This document shows, piece after piece, positions 51,604 through 60,944 of a stretch of DNA of 64,000 bases (its first letter is position 1; each line of letters starts with the position of its first letter). Below the pieces are notes generated by a model. The model did not search any database. It was not told the origin of the DNA and saw only the letters and a list, made by a program, of their open reading frames with translations. The stretch spans positions 1-64,000 of the forward strand of contig DATGGU010000079.1 in assembly GCA_035308365.1 (NCBI GenBank). The letters are read 5' to 3'. The stretch comes from PALSA-505 sp035308365 (GTDB lineage: Bacteria; Actinomycetota; Actinomycetes; Streptosporangiales; Streptosporangiaceae). The position numbers were made by a program, and so were the translations under genes.

Positions 51604-52272
51604 ATGCGAGTGCTGGTTATCGAGGATGACGCGGAGCTTTCCGAGGCTATCGGCACCGGGTTGCGCCGTGAGCAGATGGCGGTCGACATCGCGCTGGACG
51701 GATCGGCCGGCCTGGACCGCGCCCTGGTCACCGGCTTTGACGTGATCGTTCTCGACCGTGACCTGCCCGGCCTGCACGGCGACGACGTGTGCGCCGAACT
51801 CGTCGCGGCGGGCTGCCGCAGCCGGGTGCTCATGCTCACCGCCGCGGCCACCATCGAGGACCGGGTGGACGGGCTGAGCCTGGGCGCCGACGACTACCTG
51901 CCCAAGCCGTTCGCCTTCGCCGAACTGGTGGCCCGGATCAGGGCGCTGCTGCGCCGCTCCCAGCCGGCCCTTCCGCCGGTGCTGTGCCGCGGCGGCCTGA
52001 CCCTCGACCCGGCCAGGCGGTCAGCCAGCCGGGACGGCCGGGAACTCGGCCTCGGCCCCAAGGAGTTCGGCGTGCTGGAGTTGCTGCTCGCCGCCCAGGG
52101 CCGGGTGGTGTCGGCCGAGGAACTGCTGGAACGGGTGTGGGACGAGATGGCCGACCCGTTCACCACGGCCGTGAAGGTGACGATCAGCCGCCTGCGCCGC
52201 AAGCTGGGCGATCCGCCGGTGATCGAGACCATCGCTCAGGCCGGTTACCGGATCCCCGGAGCCCCGGGATGA
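51604..52272 (+). CDS. OmpR-type response regulator
   Basis: 222 residues. Receiver: EDD at 7-9, phospho-Asp51 in VIVLDRDLPGLHGDD, Lys in YLPKPFAFAELVARI. The winged helix ends with LGPKEFGVLELLLAAQGRVV and TTAVKVTISRLRRKLG, typical of OmpR/PhoB. An ATGA overlap with the sensor gene is exact. It likely controls the exporter genes 2.3 kb downstream. Confidence 0.93.
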   Translation: MRVLVIEDDAELSEAIGTGLRREQMAVDIALDGSAGLDRALVTGFDVIVLDRDLPGLHGDDVCAELVAAGCRSRVLMLTAAATIEDRVDGLSLGADDYLPKPFAFAELVARIRALLRRSQPALPPVLCRGGLTLDPARRSASRDGRELGLGPKEFGVLELLLAAQGRVVSAEELLERVWDEMADPFTTAVKVTISRLRRKLGDPPVIETIAQAGYRIPGAPG

Positions 52273-53600
52273 TCCTGCGTATCCCGTGGCAGCCGATGGC
52301 CGCCCGGCTCTCGCAGCGGCTGCCGCGGCGCTCCGTCCGGCTCCGGCTGATGCTGCTCTACGGCGTCCTGTTCCTGCTGTCCGGCACCGTGCTGCTGGTC
52401 ATCACCTACGTGCTCGTGGCGCACCGGTTTCCCGCCGTGATGACCGCTCACAGCGAGCAGGGCAAGCAGCCGGGCGGCGTCGCCTTCAACGGGCTGGGAA
52501 CCGCGTGCAGCGCCGCTCAGTTTCCCGGCGTCCCGACTCGCCACATCACCCAGTGTGTGCAGGAGGCCAAGGCCACCCTCGCCAGGCAGCAGGCCGCCGA
52601 GATGAATCAGTTGCTCACCCAGTCGGGTGTGGCCCTGGCCATCATGTCGGTGTTTTCTATCGCGCTGGGCTGGCTGGTGGCCGGGCGGGTGCTGCGCCCG
52701 CTGCGGACGATCACCGCGACCGCGCGGCGGCTGTCGGCGAACAACCTGCACCAGCGCCTGGCTCTGGCCGGGCCTGACGACGAACTGAAGGAGCTGAGCG
52801 ATACCTTCGACGGCCTGCTGGCCCGCCTGGAGGCCTCGTTCGCGGCTCAGCGCCAGTTCGTCGCCAACGCCTCGCACGAACTGCGCACTCCGCTGGCCCG
52901 GCAGCGAACGGTGGTAGAGGTGGCCCTGGCCGACCCGGAGCGCACGGTCGGCTCGCTCAGCCAGGCCTGCACCCAGGTGCTGGCCGCGGGAGAACAGCAG
53001 GAGCGGCTGATCGAGGCCTTGCTGACCCTGGCCCGCAGCCAGCGCGGCCTGGACCGCCGCGAGCCGGTCGAACTGGCCGCCGTCATCGAGGGTGTGCTGT
53101 GCTCCCGGCAGCCCGAGGCCGAGCGGCGCGGCGTCACCGTCGACGCCGGACTCGGCCCGGGTGTCCTCCTGGGCGATGCCCGGCTTGCCGAACGGCTGGC
53201 CGCCAACCTCGTCGACAACGCCCTGCGGCACAACGTCCCGGGCGGCTGGGTGCGGATCAAATCGGGCAGCCGGCCCGGCTACACGTTCCTCGCCATCGCC
53301 AACAGCGGACCGGTGATAGCCGCCGGCGAGGTGGACCGGCTCTTCGAGCCCTTCCAGCGGCTGGCGGGCAGCCGGGTCAGCCGCGACGGCCTGGGCCTCG
53401 GTCTGTCCATCGTGCGCGCCATCGCCGCCGCCCACCATGCCCAGCTCCGGGCCCGCCCGATTCCCACCGGCGGCCTGGACATCCAGCTCCGTTTCCCCAG
53501 CCGGCCGGCCGGAGTTCCGGTCGTCTCCGGGGACCCGCCGGCGGTTGCCCCGGTGAGCCTGCCGGCGCGCGCAGCAGGCGCTGCTCTTCCGGTGCGCTGA
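52269..53600 (+). CDS. HisKA-type sensor histidine kinase
   Basis: 443 residues. Two membrane helices (about 28-50 and 120-140) bracket an extracellular loop with a Cys pair (GTACSAAQF, HITQCVQEA). HAMP follows (RVLRPLRTITATARRLSANN), then HisKA with His203 in FVANASHELRTPLARQ and the ATPase domain with NLVDNALRHN and DGLGLGLSIV. The ATG at 52269 overlaps the regulator stop as ATGA. Upstream in-frame codons belong to the other frame of the regulator gene. The signal is unknown; its outer loop is small. Confidence 0.92.
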   Translation: MILRIPWQPMAARLSQRLPRRSVRLRLMLLYGVLFLLSGTVLLVITYVLVAHRFPAVMTAHSEQGKQPGGVAFNGLGTACSAAQFPGVPTRHITQCVQEAKATLARQQAAEMNQLLTQSGVALAIMSVFSIALGWLVAGRVLRPLRTITATARRLSANNLHQRLALAGPDDELKELSDTFDGLLARLEASFAAQRQFVANASHELRTPLARQRTVVEVALADPERTVGSLSQACTQVLAAGEQQERLIEALLTLARSQRGLDRREPVELAAVIEGVLCSRQPEAERRGVTVDAGLGPGVLLGDARLAERLAANLVDNALRHNVPGGWVRIKSGSRPGYTFLAIANSGPVIAAGEVDRLFEPFQRLAGSRVSRDGLGLGLSIVRAIAAAHHAQLRARPIPTGGLDIQLRFPSRPAGVPVVSGDPPAVAPVSLPARAAGAALPVR

Positions 53601-53634
53601 GGCCCTCGCCGTCCGGGCCGGGCCCGTCGCGGGC

Positions 53635-53680
53635 CAGGTCCCCAGGCCAGCGGGTCAGGTCCCCAGGCCAGCGGGTCAGG
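53635..53680. repeat. 21-bp tandem repeat past the kinase gene
   Basis: Two perfect copies of CAGGTCCCCAGGCCAGCGGG plus T, then a partial third, between the convergent kinase and minus-strand membrane-protein genes. No function is apparent. Confidence 0.85.
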
Positions 53681-53694
53681 CGCCGGCCAAGGCG

Positions 53695-54330
53695 TCAGGG
53701 GGTGCCGCTGAGCGGGGGTTGCTGGCCGGGTGGGTCCTGGATCGTGTTGGCGGTCGCCCTGCTGTTGGTCTCGGTGATCTGGGCCGACACCAGATCACCG
53801 ACGGCGAGGGCGGCGACGTTGTGCACGTTGCCGCTGACCCTGGTAGCGCTCGTGATGGCGGCCGTGACCGAGCGGCCGCCGGTGCCGATCGTGATCGACG
53901 TGCGGCTGATGGCGGCGATCTGGCCGACGATGAACATCTGGGTGACGGCGCCCGAACCCGGTATCCCGCCGCCGGGGAGCGTCCCGCCGGAGCCGCCCTG
54001 CCCTGGCGCGCCGGCCCTGGGTGAAGCGGCGGGCGGGGAACCGGCCACGGCCGGTGACCCGCCGCCCGGCCCGCCGAGGTACAGGGCCAGGCCCGCCCCG
54101 GCCCCGGCCGCCAGGACGGCGACGGCGGCCGGCCCTCCGGCCCTGCGGAGCCAGCCACGCGGCTGCCGGATCTCGGTCCCGGGCCAGGGGCTCTCCGGTT
54201 CGGGCCAGGGAATGGCGAGACTGGCGTCGTCCGGCCAGTCCTCGTCATCGGGCCAGTCGTCATCCGGCCAGCCGGCCGGGTTCTGCCCACCCTGCGCGGA
54301 CGGCTGATTCTGTGCTGGCTCACCTGGCAC
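53695..54330 (-). CDS. membrane-anchored protein with DUF5666-like domain
   Basis: 211 residues. The polar N-terminus is rich in WPDD repeats (WPDDDWPDDEDWPDD); one helix (AAVAVLAAGAGAGLALYL) at about 68-86 anchors it. The outer part, after a Gly/Pro/Ser linker, resembles DUF5666-type small beta domains: FIVGQIAAISRTSITIGTGG, SATRVSGNVHNVAALAVGDL, VSAQITET. GTG 54330 has GAGGAGG ten bases upstream. It stands between the two-component system and the exporter but on the opposite strand, so its link to them is only positional. Confidence 0.65.
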   Translation of the reverse strand: MPGEPAQNQPSAQGGQNPAGWPDDDWPDDEDWPDDASLAIPWPEPESPWPGTEIRQPRGWLRRAGGPAAVAVLAAGAGAGLALYLGGPGGGSPAVAGSPPAASPRAGAPGQGGSGGTLPGGGIPGSGAVTQMFIVGQIAAISRTSITIGTGGRSVTAAITSATRVSGNVHNVAALAVGDLVSAQITETNSRATANTIQDPPGQQPPLSGTP

Positions 54331-54563
54331 GAGCTCAACGCCTCCTCACCGGATCCGGATGTGGGCTGGGCACCGGACCACGTTCGCGGGTCGCCGCCCG
54401 GGCCCAGCGCTCCCAGGATGCGTCGCCACCGGTTGCATCACGGTTACACCCGGGCCAAGCCGGCTCCGGTCCCGCGTGGCTCGCTGTAACCGCGCTGCAA
54501 CCGGTACCCGCGTAAACCAGCAGGTAACGCCACGGAGCGTGGCCAACTTACGGGAGATCGCGA

Positions 54564-56024
54564 ATGTTCTTTCTTACCTATCTGGGGCGCGAGCTGCGGC
54601 GGCGGATGCGGCAGTCCGTTGTCATAGCGCTCGGCCTGGCGCTGGGAGTCGGGCTGGTGATCACGGTGGCGGCCGCGGCCGCAGGGGTGAAGAAGGCCCA
54701 GGCCAGCGTCCTCAGCTCGCTGTACGGTGTCGGCACGGACATCACCGTGACGAAGAAACCGAGCGTGCCCAAGGCCGGATCGTCGAACCGGATCAGTCTC
54801 GGCGCCCCGGCGCCGGGCTCGAAGTTCGGTGGTGGCCCGGTGCAGTGCATCAACAACAAGTGTCACCAGCTCAGCGGCGGCACGATCGACAACCTCACCA
54901 GCGATTCATACGCGCCGTTCAGCCAGGCGAACGTGACCGGCGTGGCCAAACTGCACGACGTGGCGTCCGTGGCCGGGGGCCTGATCCTGACCGACGTGCA
55001 GATCACGATTCCCAGTCAGGCCCACCCGAACGTGGCCGGACCGCGGACCTTCACCGTGGATGGGGTGGACACCAGCCATGCCGGGCTCGGCCCATACAGC
55101 AACGGCAAGCTCAAGTCCGGCCGCGGCCTGGCCGCCGCCGACGCGACGTCCGATGTCGCGGTGGTGGACTCCAACTACGCGACCGCGAACAAGCTCAAGA
55201 CCGGCTCGGCGATCACCATCGCCAAGACGAAGTTCAAGATCGTCGGCATCGTCAGCCAGCCGCCGGGCAGCGGCGCGCCGGACGTCTACATACCGCTCGC
55301 CCGGGCGCAGGGCCTGGCCACGACGGGACCAGGCAGCACCGCCAAGCTCAAGAACGACGTGAACACGATCTATGTGTCGGCAGCCAGCGCCGCGGACATC
55401 GCGACCGTGCAGAAGGAGATCTCCAAGCTGATGCCGGGCGCGACCGTTACCACCGCGCAGAGCCTGGCGAACGAGGTCACCGGCTCGGTGTCGAGCACGG
55501 CGAAGCTGGCGAACGACCTGGGCCGCTGGCTGTCGATTCTCGTGCTGATCGCGGCCTTCGCCGTGGCCAGCCTGCTGACCGTGGCCGCGGTGTCCCGCCG
55601 GGTGCGCGAGTTCGGCACGCTCAAGGCGCTGGGCTGGCGCGGCAGGCGGCTTGTCGGCCAGGTCATGGGTGAGTCGGTCACCACGGGGATCGTCGGCGGC
55701 GCCATCGGGGTCGGTCTCGGCTTCGCCGGGGCCGCGATCATCACCAAGATCGCGCCGAGGCTTTCCGCCGAGGTCAGCGAGGCGACCGGCCAGCACTTCT
55801 TCAACGCCACGGCCGGCGGCCCCGGTGCCGGGCCGGTGAGCAGCAGCCCGGCCGGCGGGTCGGCGACACACCTGGTCTACGTACCACTGCACGCGTCGGT
55901 CGGCGTGGCGGCGGTCATCGCCGCGGTGCTGCTGGCGGTGGCCGGCGGGCTGCTGGCCGGCACGGCGGGGAGCTGGCGGATCGGCAGGCTGCGGCCCGCG
56001 GTGGCCCTGGCCACGGTGGAGTAG
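54564..56024 (+). CDS. MacB-type ABC exporter permease
   Basis: 486 residues with the one-FtsX-domain layout: helix 1 at about 18-40 (VVIALGLALGVGLVITVAAA), a long outer domain (about 45-325) with a Cys pair (CINNKC), then three helices, the last before RLRPAVALATVE. GGGAGA is nine bases before the ATG. It is followed after 13 bases by the ATPase gene. The outer domain is Thr/Ser-rich. It should be regulated by the OmpR-type pair upstream. Confidence 0.88.
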   Translation: MFFLTYLGRELRRRMRQSVVIALGLALGVGLVITVAAAAAGVKKAQASVLSSLYGVGTDITVTKKPSVPKAGSSNRISLGAPAPGSKFGGGPVQCINNKCHQLSGGTIDNLTSDSYAPFSQANVTGVAKLHDVASVAGGLILTDVQITIPSQAHPNVAGPRTFTVDGVDTSHAGLGPYSNGKLKSGRGLAAADATSDVAVVDSNYATANKLKTGSAITIAKTKFKIVGIVSQPPGSGAPDVYIPLARAQGLATTGPGSTAKLKNDVNTIYVSAASAADIATVQKEISKLMPGATVTTAQSLANEVTGSVSSTAKLANDLGRWLSILVLIAAFAVASLLTVAAVSRRVREFGTLKALGWRGRRLVGQVMGESVTTGIVGGAIGVGLGFAGAAIITKIAPRLSAEVSEATGQHFFNATAGGPGAGPVSSSPAGGSATHLVYVPLHASVGVAAVIAAVLLAVAGGLLAGTAGSWRIGRLRPAVALATVE

Positions 56025-56037
56025 GGGGACAGGCGCG

Positions 56038-56721
56038 ATGTACAAGCTTTCGAACGTGACGAAGAACTACCAGAAGGGCAACAGGCTGGTGAAAGCCCTG
56101 GCCGGGGTCGATCTGGTGATCGAGGACGGCGAGTGGCTGGCCATCCAGGGCCGCACCGGGCACGGCAAGACCACGCTGCTGCAGATGCTCGGCGGCCTGG
56201 ACCGGCCGACCTCCGGCGTGATCGAATTCGACGGCCGGGACCTGGCGCAGATGCCCGAGGGCCAGGTGACCCGGGTGCGGGCGACCTCGATCGGTTTCAT
56301 CTTCCAGACGTTCAACCTGGTCCCGACCCTGTCCGCCCAGGAGAACGTGGAAGCCGCCCTGGTTCCGCTGCACGTCGCCGCGGCCCAGCGGCGGCAGCGG
56401 GCCGCTGCGGCGCTGGAGTCGGTTGGCCTGGCCGACCGGGCGGCTCACCTGCCCTCGGAGTTGTCCGGTGGCCAGCAGCAGCGGGTGGCGATCGCCCGGG
56501 CGCTGGTCAAGGAGCCCAAGGTGCTGCTGGCCGACGAGCCGACCGGCAACCTGGACGAGGACACCCGGGACGAGATCATCGGCCTGCTGGAAAAGCTCTG
56601 GCGCGAACGCGGCCTCACCCTGATCCTGGTCACCCACGACAGCCCGGTCGCCCGCCGCGCCCAGCGCCGGGTCATCATGAGCCGCGGCCGGATCGCGGTG
56701 AAACCGGAACCCCCCGGCTGA
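56038..56721 (+). CDS. MacB/LolD-type ABC exporter ATPase
   Basis: 227 residues with GRTGHGKTTLLQMLGG (Walker A, unusual His before Gly-Lys), LSGGQQQRVAIARALVKEPK (signature), VLLADEPTGNLDEDT (Walker B) and VTHDSPVARRA (H-loop). Complete, unlike the broken copy at 51155. It pairs with the upstream permease. It ends just before a decayed acetyltransferase. Confidence 0.94.
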   Translation: MYKLSNVTKNYQKGNRLVKALAGVDLVIEDGEWLAIQGRTGHGKTTLLQMLGGLDRPTSGVIEFDGRDLAQMPEGQVTRVRATSIGFIFQTFNLVPTLSAQENVEAALVPLHVAAAQRRQRAAAALESVGLADRAAHLPSELSGGQQQRVAIARALVKEPKVLLADEPTGNLDEDTRDEIIGLLEKLWRERGLTLILVTHDSPVARRAQRRVIMSRGRIAVKPEPPG

Positions 56722-56771
56722 CCAGGGGCTCCCCGTTCGGCTGGCGTCTGTGCCCCGGCAGGCGGTGCCGG

Positions 56772-57073
56772 TCAGCCGGGGTCGGTCCAGGCGGCGCGGA
56801 CCCCTTGCAGGGTCAGGCCGAGCCGCCGGTACAACCTGATCGCCGGGTCGTTCCAGCCGTCCACCATGAGGGCGACCCGGCCGTGCCCGGCGATCAGGCG
56901 GCCGGCCACGAACCGGCAGACCCGGCCCGCCGCGTCCAGCCCCGCCGCCCACGCCCGGGATTCATCCCGGTTCGGTGCGCCCTGGGCAGCCACATGCACA
57001 ACGGGTCGTCGGCGCAGGCCACCGCGAGATCGGTCGCGGAACGCAGATTGTGCAGGCTAAGTCCGTTCGTCAT
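56772..57073 (-). pseudogene. truncated, frameshifted GNAT acetyltransferase
   Basis: An intact start (ATG 57073 with GGAGAG just upstream) gives MTNGLSLHNLRSATDLAVA, then DPLCMWLPRAH. In another frame the C-terminus follows: VCRFVAGRLIAGHGRVALMV, then DGWNDPAIRLYRRLGLTLQG, the end of a GNAT domain with the NxPAIxLYxRLG motif. The middle of the domain is absent. A deletion plus frameshift is the simplest reading. Confidence 0.75.
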
Positions 57074-57198
57074 CTCTCTCCAAATGATCCAAACAGGATC
57101 GAGAGGTTAGCCGCGCAGATCTACCGCAACCTGCCCAACGAGGTCTAAAGTCCACCACAGCCCCGCGTGGAAACTTGACCAGTGCCTGGAGTGTGATC

Positions 57199-58617
57199 GT
57201 GAAACGGATCAACAGAGTCTTGCGTTTGCTGCTTCCGGTCGCGGTGGCCGCGGCCTTGCTCAGCCTGGGCCTGCCCGTGCGGGCCGGCACGGCGGCGGGC
57301 AGTGGCGCCGTCACGAAATACACCGGGACGTTCAAGGACGGCGCGACATACCTGATCGAGGTCCCGGCCAACTGGAACGGGACGCTGTTCCTCTACAGCC
57401 ACGGCTATGTGGTCCCGGGTACGAACAACCCGGCGATGGACGTCGGCGACCCGGTCACCCGCGGCTGGATGCTCGGCCACGGCTACGCCCTGGCGGGCTC
57501 GTCCTATGCGACCACCGGCTGGGCGGTGCAGGCGGCGCTGCCCGATCAGATTCACACCCTCAATGTCTTCAACAAGCTGGTCGGCAAGAAGCCCACTACC
57601 ACGGTGGCCTGGGGCCACTCGCTCGGCGGCATGATCACGGCGGGCCTGATCCAGCAGTACCCGAGCCGGTTCAGCGCCGCGCTGCCCATGTGCGGCGTGG
57701 TGTCCGGCGGCATCGCGACCTGGAACACCGCGCTCGACGCGGAGTTCGCGTTCCAGCAGCTTGTCGACCCGTCCGTGCAGGTCGTGCACATCACCAACCC
57801 CGGGGCCAACCTGACGAATGCTCTGCAGGCCGTCCAGAAGGCGCAGAAGACCGCGGCCGGCCGGGCCAGGATTGCGCTGGGTGCGGCGTTCTCCGATACC
57901 CCCGGCTGGTTCACCCCGCTGTCGGCGCAGCCCGGGCCCGGAGACTACGCGGCCCAGGAGGCCAACCAGTACCTGTGGGACTCCCAGGTCGACTTCCCGT
58001 TCGTGTTCGCGCTGCGGGCGCAGCTCGAGGCCGTGGCCGGTGGCAACCCGTCCTGGAACACCGGCGTCAACTACTTCAAGGACCTGCTGAAGTCGGCCAA
58101 CCTCAAGGAGGTCCTCTGGCTCTACCACAAGGCCGGCCTGGACCTGGACACCGATCTGGCCAAGCTGGCCGCGGCCGCGCGGATCACGGCCGACCCGACG
58201 GCGGTGACCTACCTCAAGAAGCACATCACCTATAACGGCAACCTGAGCATCCCGGTGCTCACCATGCACACCATCGGTGACGGCCTGGTGGTCCCGGAGA
58301 ACGAGTCGGCCTACGCAACCGCCGTGGCCAACGCCGGCAAGTCGGCGCTGCTGCGGCAGATCTTCGTGGACCGGGCCGGGCACTGCGCGTTCACCCCGGC
58401 CGAGACCATCACGGCGGTGAAGGCGCTGCTCAACCGGCTCAGCACCGGCCAGTGGAACGACACCGGGCTCACCCCGGCGCGGATGAACGCAAAGGCCGCG
58501 GCGCTCGGCCCGAAGTACAACGTCTTCTCGGGCCCCAGCGGCCCGGTCGCGACCCCGCCGGGCTTCCTGAGCTACACCCCACCTCCCTACCTCCGCCCGT
58601 TCAACCGGAAGAGTTAG
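57199..58617 (+). CDS. secreted alpha/beta hydrolase
   Basis: 472 residues. Signal peptide: VKRINRVLRLLLPVAVAAAL to GLPVRAGTAAG. Mature fold with a nucleophile Ser in VAWGHSLGGMITAGL, a late acid/His pair in MHTIGDGLVVPENES and RAGHCAFTPAETIT; a lid region lies between. Length and context suggest an extracellular esterase, but its substrate is unknown. GTG 57199 has TGGAG seven bases upstream; a TTG at 57175 is less likely. It stands alone and is followed by a hairpin. Confidence 0.82.
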   Translation: MKRINRVLRLLLPVAVAAALLSLGLPVRAGTAAGSGAVTKYTGTFKDGATYLIEVPANWNGTLFLYSHGYVVPGTNNPAMDVGDPVTRGWMLGHGYALAGSSYATTGWAVQAALPDQIHTLNVFNKLVGKKPTTTVAWGHSLGGMITAGLIQQYPSRFSAALPMCGVVSGGIATWNTALDAEFAFQQLVDPSVQVVHITNPGANLTNALQAVQKAQKTAAGRARIALGAAFSDTPGWFTPLSAQPGPGDYAAQEANQYLWDSQVDFPFVFALRAQLEAVAGGNPSWNTGVNYFKDLLKSANLKEVLWLYHKAGLDLDTDLAKLAAAARITADPTAVTYLKKHITYNGNLSIPVLTMHTIGDGLVVPENESAYATAVANAGKSALLRQIFVDRAGHCAFTPAETITAVKALLNRLSTGQWNDTGLTPARMNAKAAALGPKYNVFSGPSGPVATPPGFLSYTPPPYLRPFNRKS

Positions 58618-58632
58618 CCACCATTCGGCCCT

Positions 58633-58672
58633 GCCCCCGGCGACCGCCCGCGAAAGGGCGAGAGCCGGGGGC
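58633..58672 (+). terminator. hairpin terminator after the secreted hydrolase
   Basis: Outer stem GCCCCCGGC (58633-58641) with GCCGGGGGC (58664-58672) encloses an inner stem CGCCC/GGGCG. It begins 16 bases after the hydrolase stop. Confidence 0.8.
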
Positions 58673-58676
58673 GCGC

Positions 58677-58682
58677 GATAAT
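58677..58682 (+). promoter_or_regulatory. -10 element of a leaderless promoter
   Basis: GATAAT seven bases before the GTG of the NUDIX gene. No ribosome-binding sequence separates them, so the mRNA probably starts at the GTG. Confidence 0.6.
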
Positions 58683-58688
58683 GCCCGG

Positions 58689-59336
58689 GTGGCAGATTCA
58701 GCGGATTCGACTGCGGACGAGGTGCGCCGGATCGGGGTCAAGCTCGCCGCGTTGGCGCAGGACGGGCTGACGTTCGGCGACGACGACTACGACCTGGACC
58801 GGTACCGGCAGGTGGGCCGTCTGGCGGCCGAGTTGCTGGCGGCGCTGAGCGACCGGCCCACCGGCGAGCTTGCCATCGAGCTCGGCCGGGACAGCGGCTA
58901 CGCCACGCCGAAGATCGACGTGCGCGGGGCGATCTTCGACGAGCGGGAACGCGTGCTGCTCATGCGGGAGAAGAGCGACGGCCGGTGGTCGCTGCCCGGC
59001 GGCTGGGCCGATCCGGGGGACACTCCGGCCGAGGCGGTCACCAGGGAGATCCTGGAAGAAAGCGGCTACCACAGCTCGGTGCTGAAGCTGGTCGCCTGCT
59101 GGGACCGGGACCGGCAGGGCCACCTGCCCAAGCTGCCGGTGCACGTGTACAAGCTGTTCTTCCTGTGCCGCCGGGACGGAGCCGTGCAGCAGCCCGCCGC
59201 CCTGGAGACCCTCGACGTCGGCTGGTTCGCCATCGGCGAGCTACCGCCGCTGTCCCTGGGCCGGGTCAACCGGCGCGAGATCGAGCGGGCCCTGGCGCAC
59301 CACCGGGACCCGTCCCTGCCCACGGAGTTCGACTGA
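58689..59336 (+). CDS. NUDIX hydrolase with N-terminal helical domain
   Basis: 215 residues. An N-terminal helical region (VRRIGVKLAALAQDGLTFG to ELLAALSDRPTGEL) resembles the NUDIX_4-associated domain of ADP-ribose/nucleotide hydrolases. The box is GWADPGDTPAEAVTREILEE then SGY, carrying the two metal-binding Glu. HVYKLFFLCRRDG and DVGWFAIGELPPLSLGR finish the fold. GTG 58689 begins the alignment and fits a leaderless start; longer in-frame codons upstream belong to the hydrolase frame. Confidence 0.85.
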   Translation: MADSADSTADEVRRIGVKLAALAQDGLTFGDDDYDLDRYRQVGRLAAELLAALSDRPTGELAIELGRDSGYATPKIDVRGAIFDERERVLLMREKSDGRWSLPGGWADPGDTPAEAVTREILEESGYHSSVLKLVACWDRDRQGHLPKLPVHVYKLFFLCRRDGAVQQPAALETLDVGWFAIGELPPLSLGRVNRREIERALAHHRDPSLPTEFD

Positions 59337-59342
59337 GCCGGC

Positions 59343-60812
59343 CTACCGGGTGACCCCGGGCAGCCCGGCCGGGGTGGAGGTATGTGCGCCCGCCGGGCTC
59401 GCGGCGCGAGAGCCGCCGGTGATGGGGGCGCCGCCGGATGGCTGGTACATGGCCTCGCTGAGCCGCTGGCCTGCCGCCGGGATCCCGCCGACCGCGAACG
59501 CCGAAACGGCGTTGCCGCCGGGGACGACGGCCGTCCCTTCGTAGTCACCGACCATGAAACCGAATGCGAACGCCAACTGGTGCAGCCGCATCGGCCCGGC
59601 GATCACCTGCGGCGCACTCCAGTGCGCGCCGCCGTCGGTGGAGGAGACGTACCCCACGTACAGGCGGCAGGAACTGACCGTGCAGCCGGTGTGCGGGTAG
59701 AAGTTGTAGAACAGGGCCAGCCTGGCGTGCCCGCCGGACGTCCCCGGGTCCACGCCCAGGCCGCCGCCGAGGTGGTCCACGGAACTGGTGACCGGGTCGA
59801 TGGGAATCCGGGTCACCGGCGTCCAGTGCACGCCGTCGGCGGACGTGGACAGCACCATGTCGTTGCTGGCGCAACTGGGCCGGAACCGGCAGTCCGGCCA
59901 GCTCACGTAGATCCGCCCGGTGCGGTCGATGGCCACCGAGGCGAAGAACGGCCCGCGCAGGTTGCCCTCGAACAAGTGCTGGAAGACGGCCGCGATCTTG
60001 GCCGCCGGGCCCCAGGTCCGGCCGCCGTTCACCGACCGGAACGCGACCAGGCCGTTGCGGGACTCGATCGGCACCACCACGTCGCCGTTGGGCTGCACCA
60101 CGGGCTCGCCGCCGGTGGCGTCCAGCCGTGTGCTGGTGGACACGGCCGGCGACCAGTGGAATCCACCATCCCGCGAGGTGATCATCTGCACCAGGTCGTT
60201 GCGGTTGTCTACGTCCCACTCCATGTAGCAGCGCCCGTAAAACCGGCTGGCCGTGCTGTTGTCGCAGGTGACCCATTCCTTGTCGAAGTCCTGGCCCTTC
60301 TTGATCCGGGCGGCGACGATCACCTTGGACCAGTGCACGCCGTCGAAGGAGACGTTCACCTCCACCGCCGGGCTCGGCACTCGCGCGTTGGGGTTCGCCG
60401 AGGTCCCGTTGCAGGCCAGGGAGGACACGATCCACGCGCCGGCCGCGGCGTCGTAGGCGACCGCCGGATCGCTGGCCCGCACGAACGGCCCAGCCGGGTG
60501 GGAGAACCTGGTCAGCCCGGGCAGGTACCCGTGCCGCCAGTTCCGGCCGCTGTCCGTGCTAACCGCCCAGCCGATGTCGTCGGAGCAGCCGTTGTCCCAC
60601 CGGCCCACCTGGAACACCGACATCACGGTGTGTCCCACGGTCACCGTGTCCGGCTCGACCTCGGCGGCGTGCTGGGCCTTCGCGTTGCTGTACGGGTCCG
60701 CGCTGATCTGGACCACGGCCAGGTCCGGATGGGTGGCCGTGGCCGCGGCCAGCGGCGGCGTCAGGGCCGCGCCCGCCAGGATTGCACCGCTGATGACGAA
60801 CGCGACTCGCAT
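59343..60812 (-). CDS. secreted BNR/Asp-box (sialidase-like) protein
   Basis: 489 residues with a signal peptide (MRVAFVISGAILAGAALTPP then LAAATA). Five Asp-box repeats (SxDxGxxW) are visible: STDSGRNW, SRDGGFHW, SVNGGRTW, SADGVHW and STDGGAHW, giving a six-bladed beta-propeller. Arg-triad residues of true sialidases are not evident by eye, so it may bind or cleave another glycan. The C-terminal 45 residues are Ala/Ser/Gly/Pro-rich. Monocistronic, convergent with the NUDIX gene. Confidence 0.82.
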   Translation of the reverse strand: MRVAFVISGAILAGAALTPPLAAATATHPDLAVVQISADPYSNAKAQHAAEVEPDTVTVGHTVMSVFQVGRWDNGCSDDIGWAVSTDSGRNWRHGYLPGLTRFSHPAGPFVRASDPAVAYDAAAGAWIVSSLACNGTSANPNARVPSPAVEVNVSFDGVHWSKVIVAARIKKGQDFDKEWVTCDNSTASRFYGRCYMEWDVDNRNDLVQMITSRDGGFHWSPAVSTSTRLDATGGEPVVQPNGDVVVPIESRNGLVAFRSVNGGRTWGPAAKIAAVFQHLFEGNLRGPFFASVAIDRTGRIYVSWPDCRFRPSCASNDMVLSTSADGVHWTPVTRIPIDPVTSSVDHLGGGLGVDPGTSGGHARLALFYNFYPHTGCTVSSCRLYVGYVSSTDGGAHWSAPQVIAGPMRLHQLAFAFGFMVGDYEGTAVVPGGNAVSAFAVGGIPAAGQRLSEAMYQPSGGAPITGGSRAASPAGAHTSTPAGLPGVTR

Positions 60813-60944
60813 GGAAGCTCCTTCCGCCCGGCCCCCGCCGCAGGCGCGACAGTAGACCGGTGCGCCGCCCAGGTCAAGACACCCAGGCGCGAGACGGGCC
60901 GGGGAACACCGTGCGGGCGCCGACCCTCCGGGAGCGGGGACAAC

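Noticed and set aside
51789..52268. 160-residue extension of the sensor kinase
   Set aside because: It is another frame of the response-regulator gene; ATGA overlap and membrane helix define the kinase start at 52269.
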